Assembly (NCBI GenBank): GCA_947652115.1
Contig: OX393571.1
Span: 11,534,004 to 11,598,003 of the forward strand
Direction: 5' to 3'
Length of the DNA: 64,000 bases
From: Blastomussa wellsi
Lineage: Eukaryota; Cnidaria; Anthozoa; Scleractinia; Plerogyridae
The stretch's first letter is position 1. Each line of letters starts with the position of its first letter. The notes under the pieces were generated by a model. The model did no database searches, had not been told where the DNA came from, and saw only the letters and a program-made list of their open reading frames with translations. The translations under genes and the position numbers were made by a program. Positions 60,301-64,000 of this stretch are shown one piece after another.

Positions 60301-63300
60301 GTTTATCCTGAGACCATGTGACTCACTTGGTATCATAAGCGAATAACTGAGGAAAGGAGTGCTTGGTGCTAATGGAACAAACATAACAATAAGTTATAAT
60401 GGCACAACTGACAACTACAGTCAAATCCCGATAACTCAAACTCAAACTCAAACTCCCGATAACTCAAACTCGCTAATTCGAACAGCTTGCTAACTCGAAC
60501 CAACATCGATTTCCCATGGATTTCATTCGTACATTTACTGTAATTTTACTCTCGGTAATTCGAACCCGCGATAACTCGAACCTCTCGCTAACTCGAACCA
60601 ATTTTCATTTCCCTTCAGGTCATTTTCTGTATAATTTTACCCTTGATAACTCGAACCACGTTTTTCAAGACGTGACAAGAAAAAATATACAGTACTGTAG
60701 ATCAAAAAATCAAATTTATTTTAAAGCAACCAATCACGAGTATTCTTCCAGTTAGTCCAGTTGAGGATTGTTTACATTTCATCCCCATTTCGTCAAGCTT
60801 TGCCGCTTCCTCTTTCTTTAAAATGTCAATAAACTGCTGGTGTCCCTTGAAGTGCAGTATGCATGGCACACTGACTATTTCTCAAGAAAGTAATTCCATG
60901 AACTCTGGTGCAGTACACTGACATTGTACGCATTACCTGGTCTTCCCCTGCTGTTTTCAGGTTTTGTTTTGTTATGTTATGTTATGTTTGCATAATACTA
61001 CATGTCGTCAATGACAAGAAACATTATTTCATTTTATATAATAACAAAATCAATGCGCACGCTCTGATTGGTCAACCAGGTATGGTTTATTGTGCCGGCA
61101 AAAGTTTTTTTCTCGTGTTCTCCCAAACATCCCGCGTGGGTTATTGCCCCTATAAACCCACAGAAAGTGTGGTCTATTGCTTAAATAATTAAATTGAATT
61201 AAAATGTACAGTACAAAACATTGTATGAAGTGCACATGGACACCATTTTTCATTTTAAAAAATTATTAGAAAAAGCAATTTCATTACAGACATAATTAAA
61301 TTAAACTGAATTAAAATGTACATTGTATGAATAGAAGTACATATGATCATCATTTTTCCTTATTTCCGGTCATTTGTTCTCAACTCCCGGTAACTCGAAC
61401 TCCTGATAACTCAAACCTTTCTCTATTTCCCCTGAAGGTTCGAGTTATCGAGATTAGACTCTACTTATAATTATTTAAAGTGCACCTAACCCTTTTTTGG
61501 CTTGTTTTGTTTGTTACTTATAATTTTTACTTTGCTGTATTGTGTTGAAAAACTAATAAATCATTTAAATGATAAAAAATACTTTTTTCGCTATTTTCGC
61601 TATTGGGTCTAAACTAATTTGCATTGCATCAAATCTTTGTACACATGCATGCAAATCAGTTTGTGACCTCTATCAAGGGTTTCATTAAGTTTTTGTCAGT
61701 AGGGTTTTTCAGCCGGACAGTTTCAGTTTTTCTTACAAAAGAAAGTAAGTAGAGAAGACGTAAACAGCCGGGAAAAGGCTTGGCTAAGTCTTTTTAAGTC
61801 AATTTACGCGGTGCCGGCCCTTAATGAACCTCCTGCTCTACCCAGGAATAGGCCCACGCCCCTTCACACTCGGTTGTACAACAAATGATGCTCAGTTTTT
61901 TGTAACTTTTGAATGTTATAAAAAGTCAGCGTTTGGTAAAAAGTAGAAACATTGAAAGATACAATGCGTTTCAAACTGGTGCAAAGGTGGTTTATTTTAG
62001 CGAAAAATATTATTTGGGGGTTAGGTGCACTTTAAGAGGAATACCGGTAGATATCAATGACAGGTATCAAATCATGTTAATAAAGGAACACAGCCATTTC
62101 GATTGGGGAAACAAGTACCAGTTGGTTACTTTGAAATAATGTGTGTTTGACCTACAGATTTCTCAGAAAGTAGTTACATGTATCCTGTTTCTTACCATCT
62201 TCCTCTGTTCTCTCAACTTCTATGGAACTCTTTGGTCCATCACCAACAGAAGTGAAGGCCAATACTTGGAATTCATATTCTGTGTATTTTTTAAGTCCTA
62301 CAACATCTCTTGTCCCAGTCATGCCACTGTTAATAAGTTTCATAGTTGGGGACTCCGCTGAGCCCTTTATTTTGTAAAACAGTTTAAATCCTGTGATGAT
62401 TCCATGTCTGGCATATTCTGGTGGCAGCTGCCAGGATGCTGTAATACTGGTAGAATTGCTTGCAGCCACAGTGAAGTTACTGGGAGCTTGTGAAGGAACT
62501 GAAATTAATATTTATAGCTCTGTTCATTGTTAGGTATGAAAACATATGTACATGTACTGTAACAGTACTATAATAATAGTTTTACATTTTGTTTTTCAAA
62601 ATTCAATAAGTATCTCTGATTGATAGGGAAGATGGGTGCCTGGGATACCCAGGGGTTTCAATAATTTTTGTAATGAGGGGTTAGCGATCGTAGAATAGGC
62701 GGTGGTGACAACAAAGGGGAGGATAGGCACCCTATCACCAGGGGGGGGGGGGGCTGGGGGCATGCCCCCCAGAAAGTTTTGAAATCTAGAAGCTCAGAAA
62801 TGCAATTTCCAGCACTCAAGGCATCACAAAGTAAGGGACCACAAAGCATGTTTGCGATTTGGGGGATAATGCAAAATGACGTAGACATTTGCAGCATGCC
62901 CCATTGGCCAGCGCAAACAATTTTTATAATGAATGCTCCCAGAATGGCTAAAGATGCCTCCCAATACACTTGACGCAGTGAATTATTTTATTACCACGTA
63001 TCTATGAAAGCAGTTAAACTGTAATTTTCCAATTGGGTAAATTTGATACTTTTTCCCATTTGGTGAGAGGCTTTTTTAGTGGCGGTAGACCACCAGTAAT
63101 CGATGACCGCCAATGTGACTGGCCCGCCCCAAGACAGTAAAGAGTGTCTGCATGGCTGGCAATCCATACAATCTAGACATGATGCTGCATCCAGGCACCT
63201 GTCACACTGAGTAAACAGGGGGAAAGGGAAGGGGGGAGATGTGGAGGAATGGACAAGGTGTGCTGTTGCATACGAGTCTGCCACAAGCACTCCAGTAACC

Positions 63301-63776
63301 GTCATGTATGTACAGAGGCGAGTTACACTGAGCCTGCATAACCAATTAGATACTGCTGATTGGAAATACCAGACACTCTTTAACCCTGTTAAATTGCATC
63401 TAACTGCATTTAATTGATGAAAATAGATCTACTGAATTTAGAGATTGGTGGCCGTAGAGTTCTGAATTAACAATACATGATCTAAAATTTGGCTAATTGT
63501 ATTTTGTATTATGACAGCCTCTTGAGTTTTGCTTTTAAGGAGTCACTGGGTATAAGTCACTTAAAAATAGAGCTGCAACCAGGATAAGACATTTATGTGA
63601 AAGTTAACAGCGATAGGGAACAAGATACCTGCAGAATAAAGTACTCCAAACACTTCTACTCTCAGAGCTTTTTGAGTTGAGTAAGTTGTTGGCTGAAATC
63701 GAATGTACCTTGCTCTTACAGTGTCTTTAAGATTGTGTTTTACAATGTCGTTTCTTTCAGAATTACCATGGAATAC
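39776..63776 (-). CDS. right RPTP (5' end outside window): F5/8C + 4 FN3 + R2B-like stalk + TM + D1 + D2
   Basis: Gene-level entry, partial. Exons 5' to 3': 63776-63629, 62498-62196, 60368-60084, 59438-59133, 57965-57859, 57159-56964, 55720-55618, 54861-54600, 54034-53983, 53575-53452, 52460-52324, 51543-51392, 50284-50203, 49517-49441, 48840-48801, 48294-48197, 47639-47523, 47107-46959, 46332-46197, 45697-45548, 45425-45323, 45184-45114, 43897-43763, 42707-42585, 41764-41729, 41053-40935, 40434-40299, 39856-39776. Sum 3828 nt (1275 aa in the window), phases consistent throughout; one donor is GC (51391). A discoidin domain on an RPTP is not found in vertebrate RPTPs; the rest is closest to the R2B (kappa/mu) class. 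The cytoplasmic half is paralogous to the left RPTP, exon by exon. Confidence 0.88.
39955..40085 (-). mobile_element. tRNA-derived SINE family 2, copy 1
   Basis: On the minus strand, GTAGCTCAGTTGGTTAGAGC (A box) and AAGTTCGAATCCTGTCGG (B box) followed by GGACTCAGATTTGTTCTGTC and CCACGCTGG. Copy 2 is at 47290-47425. The acceptor stem does not pair well and the same body follows in both copies, so it is a SINE rather than a working tRNA gene. Located in the last intron of the right RPTP. Confidence 0.8.
40299..45697 (-). CDS. right RPTP: D2 domain, probable pseudophosphatase
   Basis: Exons 45697-45548, 45425-45323, 45184-45114, 43897-43763, 42707-42585, 41764-41729, 41053-40935, 40434-40299. 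The first completes D1 ([14 protein letters not shown]). D2: [19 protein letters not shown] (KNRY now KNRF, DHSR now DSAR), [44 protein letters not shown] joined to FTGWSNHD (WPD loop lost) and VIVFQC joined to SDGVGRSG (P-loop His changed to Gln, Cys1203 and Arg kept). Inactivity is inferred; the fold is conserved. The 36-nt exon 41764-41729 ([12 protein letters not shown]) is the least certain member, as is the GAG|GTTGGA donor before it. Confidence 0.86.
41548..41717. mobile_element. MITE, ACACCTTATTCCAAAATGGC family, copy 2
   Basis: TACCCCTTATTCCAAAATGG and CGCCATTATGGAATAAGGTG ends, with the same interior theme as 33578-33736 in the opposite orientation. It ends 11 bases from the 36-nt D2 exon 41729-41764 of the right RPTP. 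Confidence 0.85.
42087..42459. mobile_element. 370-bp non-autonomous DNA element, GGCCCGGGTCAAACGCCGTA ends
   Basis: Terminal inverted repeats of about 40 bases: AGGCCCGGGTCAAACGCCGT...ACTTCACATAAGCC at the left and GGCTCATGTGAAGT...ACGGCGTTTGACCCGGGCCT at the right, with a subterminal GGGTCAAACGCCGATCTTCA. No coding capacity. Confidence 0.88.
42895..43512. mobile_element. longer copy of the same hAT-like family
   Basis: Starts CAGGGGTACCCAACGAGTCT and ends GTTGGGTGTCCCTG. It shares with 23574-23861 the blocks ATTTCCGCGCGTTTGTTG and TTTTTCCCAGCAACA, but is 618 bp with extra interior. Located in the intron between right-RPTP D2 exons 42585-42707 and 43763-43897. Confidence 0.75.
44098..44403. 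mobile_element. 300-bp element with CACGGTTCGTAC / GTACGAACCCTG ends (hAT-like)
   Basis: Ends match over 12 bases with one mismatch. The interior repeats TTCCATGACTTTCCA in several places. No target duplication is clear. Located in the intron between D2 exons 43763-43897 and 45114-45184 of the right RPTP. Confidence 0.7.
46197..51543 (-). CDS. right RPTP: catalytic phosphatase domain D1
   Basis: Exons 51543-51392, 50284-50203, 49517-49441, 48840-48801, 48294-48197, 47639-47523, 47107-46959, 46332-46197. In order: [22 protein letters not shown] and [51 protein letters not shown] (general acid, in-window residue 880), VVHC joined to [12 protein letters not shown] (nucleophile Cys912), and PHMVQKD. 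All catalytic loops are intact, so activity is expected. The first exon ends in EFK with the non-consensus donor AAG|GCAAGG. Confidence 0.92.
46655..46915. repeat. TTATG/TTACG simple repeat
   Basis: Irregular TTATG, CTATG and TTACG units over about 260 bases, starting TGTTATCTTTTATGTTG; ends about 45 bases from the WPD-loop exon of the right RPTP. Confidence 0.92.
47290..47425 (-). mobile_element. tRNA-derived SINE family 2, copy 2
   Basis: Minus strand: TCTCGTAGCTCACTGGATAG (A box region), GGGTTCGATTCCTGTCGGGG region with a small insertion, then ACTCAGAATTTTTCTTTGTC and CCACGCTCGTGTCATG. It lies in the intron between D1 exons 46959-47107 and 47523-47639. Confidence 0.8.
47751..48160 (+). 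mobile_element. tRNA-derived SINE family 1, split by a palindromic MITE
   Basis: The head TATGGTTAGCGCGCTAGACT (A box) and GGTCCAGGTTTGAGCCCC (B box) is followed by GTGTTCTTGGCCAAGACACT and CACAGTGCCTCTCTCCACCC. The body then breaks at about 47911 and resumes after 48078 with AATGCTGGGGGTTAACCCTG and CTAGCATCCCATCCAGGG. Confidence 0.82.
47911..48078. mobile_element. palindromic MITE nested in the SINE
   Basis: AATAGACCAATTCCGATATA at the left and TATATCGGAATTGGTCTATT at the right, symmetric inward through ATTCTAACATG and CCTAAGCCTCGG. Confidence 0.87.
50285..51391. other. intron with no recognised feature (right RPTP)
   Basis: Between the juxtamembrane exon 51392-51543 and the KNRY exon 50203-50284. 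Nothing recognisable on either strand. Its 5' donor is GC rather than GT. Confidence 0.5.
52324..53575 (-). CDS. right RPTP: transmembrane exon and cytoplasmic juxtamembrane exon
   Basis: Exon 53575-53452 encodes [13 protein letters not shown], then the helix [20 protein letters not shown] with IGVVILYRR (in-window residues about 602-628). Exon 52460-52324 (phase 2 to 1) gives basic [10 protein letters not shown] and a Ser-rich linker containing NLVYQNV, a possible tyrosine phosphorylation site. Confidence 0.88.
52461..53451. other. intron with no recognised feature (right RPTP)
   Basis: Between the transmembrane exon and the juxtamembrane exon; A+T-rich, with a CTTTATTTATTTATG run near 53140. 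I see no exon or element with ends. Confidence 0.45.
53983..55720 (-). CDS. right RPTP: membrane-proximal FN3-like region, R2B type
   Basis: Exons 55720-55618, 54861-54600, 54034-53983. The sequence runs [20 protein letters not shown] (across an intron), a linker of acidic residues, [44 protein letters not shown] and KVAKLSVKR. The order pattern (GPI..YQVIV, YxAAEI, F.VGD.K.YG.Y.N..L, Y.IY.QA) is that of the segment before the membrane in RPTP kappa/mu, which is cleaved during maturation in those proteins. Cleavage here is only inferred. Confidence 0.82.
54240..54350. repeat. TTGA simple repeat
   Basis: ATTGATTGATTGATTG with GGTTGGTTGG variants over about 110 bases. A shorter TTGA run is at 56933-56955, within ten bases of the donor region of exon 56964-57159. 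Confidence 0.95.
56336..56440. mobile_element. second copy of the CTATCCA-GTGGATA palindromic family
   Basis: GCTATCCACTGGATAAATCG at the left and CGATTTATCCAGTGGACAGC at the right form the inverted pair; the outer TTGTTCAAAG part is missing. It lies in the intron between right-RPTP exons 55618-55720 and 56964-57159. Confidence 0.7.
56964..57965 (-). CDS. right RPTP: FN3 domain d (two exons)
   Basis: Exons 57965-57859 (phase 1 to 0; [20 protein letters not shown], then WKEPKL) and 57159-56964 (phase 0 to 1; [27 protein letters not shown]). Together they form one FN3 split in the middle. The donor of the second exon is followed within about 30 bases by a TTGA simple repeat. Confidence 0.85.
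58177..58322. mobile_element. second copy of the AGGCCCTTCGCACGACC MITE family
   Basis: CCCTTTGCACGACCCAGTCA and GGTACAAAATAACACCCTGC at the left, inverted at the right as ATGTTATTTTGTACCATG and GGGACATGCAAAGGGCC. It abuts the 77-bp minisatellite. Confidence 0.85.
58334..58990. repeat. 77-bp minisatellite, about eight copies
   Basis: TGGTGTTGCAGTTGCTATTG begins at 58334, 58411, 58488, 58565 and 58642, exactly 77 bases apart (the last copy with one change), then decays to 58990. Units also contain TTGTTTGTTCTATTGTTCTA. The overlapping open frames on both strands are by-products of a repeat without stops. Confidence 0.93.
59133..59438 (-). CDS. right RPTP: FN3 domain c
   Basis: 306 nt, phase 1-1, acceptor CTTATTAG|AA, donor TCAA|GTAAGT. 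Contains [31 protein letters not shown] and [22 protein letters not shown] basic KRRKRSS between strands is a possible proprotein convertase site, but it sits within the fold and may not be accessible. Confidence 0.88.
59565..60040. mobile_element. SINE family 1: a plus-strand copy inside a minus-strand copy
   Basis: The minus-strand tail is at 59565-59715 (GGTGTATAAATGGGTACCAG reading right to left) and the minus-strand head at 59945-60035 (GGCCTAGTGGTTAGTGCGCC). Between them a plus-strand copy runs from GGTCCAGATTTGAGCCC through GTGTTCTTGGGCAAGACACT to CAGGATAAGCTCAGG. The outer copy is missing only its middle, where the inner one sits. Confidence 0.75.
60084..60368 (-). CDS. right RPTP: FN3 domain b
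   Basis: 285 nt, phase 1-1, acceptor TTCCATTAG|CA, donor TACA|GTAAGT. Contains [27 protein letters not shown], and [16 protein letters not shown]. The AEVNGII segment resembles EEANGII in FN3 domain 8 of the left gene. Confidence 0.88.
60416..61463 (-). mobile_element. pogo/Tigger-like DNA transposon remnant
   Basis: Ends TACAGTCAAATCCCGATAAC and (inverted) TAGAGTCTAATCTCGATAAC, each followed by repeated CTCGAACC-type motifs, and TA at the borders, as in pogo/Tigger elements. A minus-strand stretch around 60730-60850 reads [19 protein letters not shown], perhaps the end of a decayed transposase. The rest is non-coding. Confidence 0.75.
62196..62498 (-). CDS. right RPTP: FN3 domain a
   Basis: 303 nt, phase 1-1, acceptor AATTTCAG|TT, donor GATG|GTAAGA. 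Contains [53 protein letters not shown] textbook FN3 in a symmetric exon like those of the left RPTP. Confidence 0.9.
62499..63628. other. intron between the discoidin and first FN3 exons (right RPTP)
   Basis: Contains the repeat fragment 62740-62820 with a poly-G run, related to 33095-33175. Otherwise no exon, element ends or RNA gene seen. Confidence 0.5.
63629..63776 (-). CDS. right RPTP: C-terminal part of a discoidin (F5/8 type C) domain
   Basis: 148 nt, acceptor ATATTGCAG|GTA (phase 0), donor GCAG|GTATCT (phase 1). [16 protein letters not shown], then [13 protein letters not shown] and ALRVEVFGV, is the signature end of a coagulation factor 5/8 C domain (xGNxDxxxxVxxxL...ARYIRxxP...LRVExxG). 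The N-terminal half must lie in exons to the right of the window. Such domains bind glycans, collagen or phospholipid, so this is probably an adhesive ligand-binding module. Confidence 0.82.
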
Positions 63777-64000
63777 CTGCAATATATTAATTATATGTTA
63801 ACATCTGTGACAATTGTAATAATCTGAATGAATATTCACAAAAGAAAAGGTTAAAATGATATACATGTATACAAGGTTAAATGTAAACTGAATGTTTTTG
63901 ACCAAACTGATTCCCCGACGTTGAAAGTCCAGTCACAAATGTTCTGTTTTAATTATATTTAATTATTTTAATCCTTTAGCCTTGGACACACCATTTTAAT

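Overview
This is a eukaryotic, intron-rich window of about 60 % A+T, and almost all recognisable coding sequence lies in short exons on the minus strand. No bacterial features are present. Gene content (receptor tyrosine phosphatases rich in fibronectin type III domains), intron density, and abundant palindromic MITEs, tRNA-derived SINEs and a Penelope-like element fit an invertebrate. My best guess is an anthozoan cnidarian (stony coral or sea anemone); this is inference, not something the bases prove.

Two receptor-type protein tyrosine phosphatase (RPTP) genes lie head to tail on the minus strand. The left RPTP (3668-29881) appears complete. I joined 28 coding exons by eye with compatible phases throughout; they sum to 4419 nt (1472 aa): signal peptide, eight FN3 domains, one transmembrane helix, a catalytically intact D1 phosphatase domain and a degenerate D2. 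The right RPTP (39776 to beyond 63776) lacks its 5' end. Its 28 in-window exons sum to 3828 nt (1275 aa): the end of a discoidin (F5/8 type C) domain, four FN3 domains, a membrane-proximal FN3-like segment resembling RPTP kappa/mu, a transmembrane helix, an intact D1 and a degenerate D2. The cytoplasmic exons of the two genes match almost one for one in length and phase, so they are paralogues, while the ectodomains differ completely. The expected role is ligand-dependent dephosphorylation of phosphotyrosine at cell contacts, with D2 as a regulatory pseudophosphatase.

Other genes: two plausible plus-strand exons (277-321 and 3894-3971) would form the 3' end of an unrecognised gene entering from the left. 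Its last exon falls inside the last intron of the left RPTP, so the two genes interdigitate. Between the RPTPs is a plus-strand 352-codon open frame (36963-38021) that looks like a secretory-pathway glycosyltransferase-type protein.

The rest is intron and intergenic DNA rich in mobile elements: palindromic MITEs (several families with two copies), two tRNA-derived SINE families including nested copies, a broken Penelope-like element, a pogo/Tigger-like element, two hAT-like elements, minisatellites (94 bp, 77 bp and about 47 bp units) and simple repeats. Exon limits were placed by reading splice consensus and phase, and may be off by a base or two.
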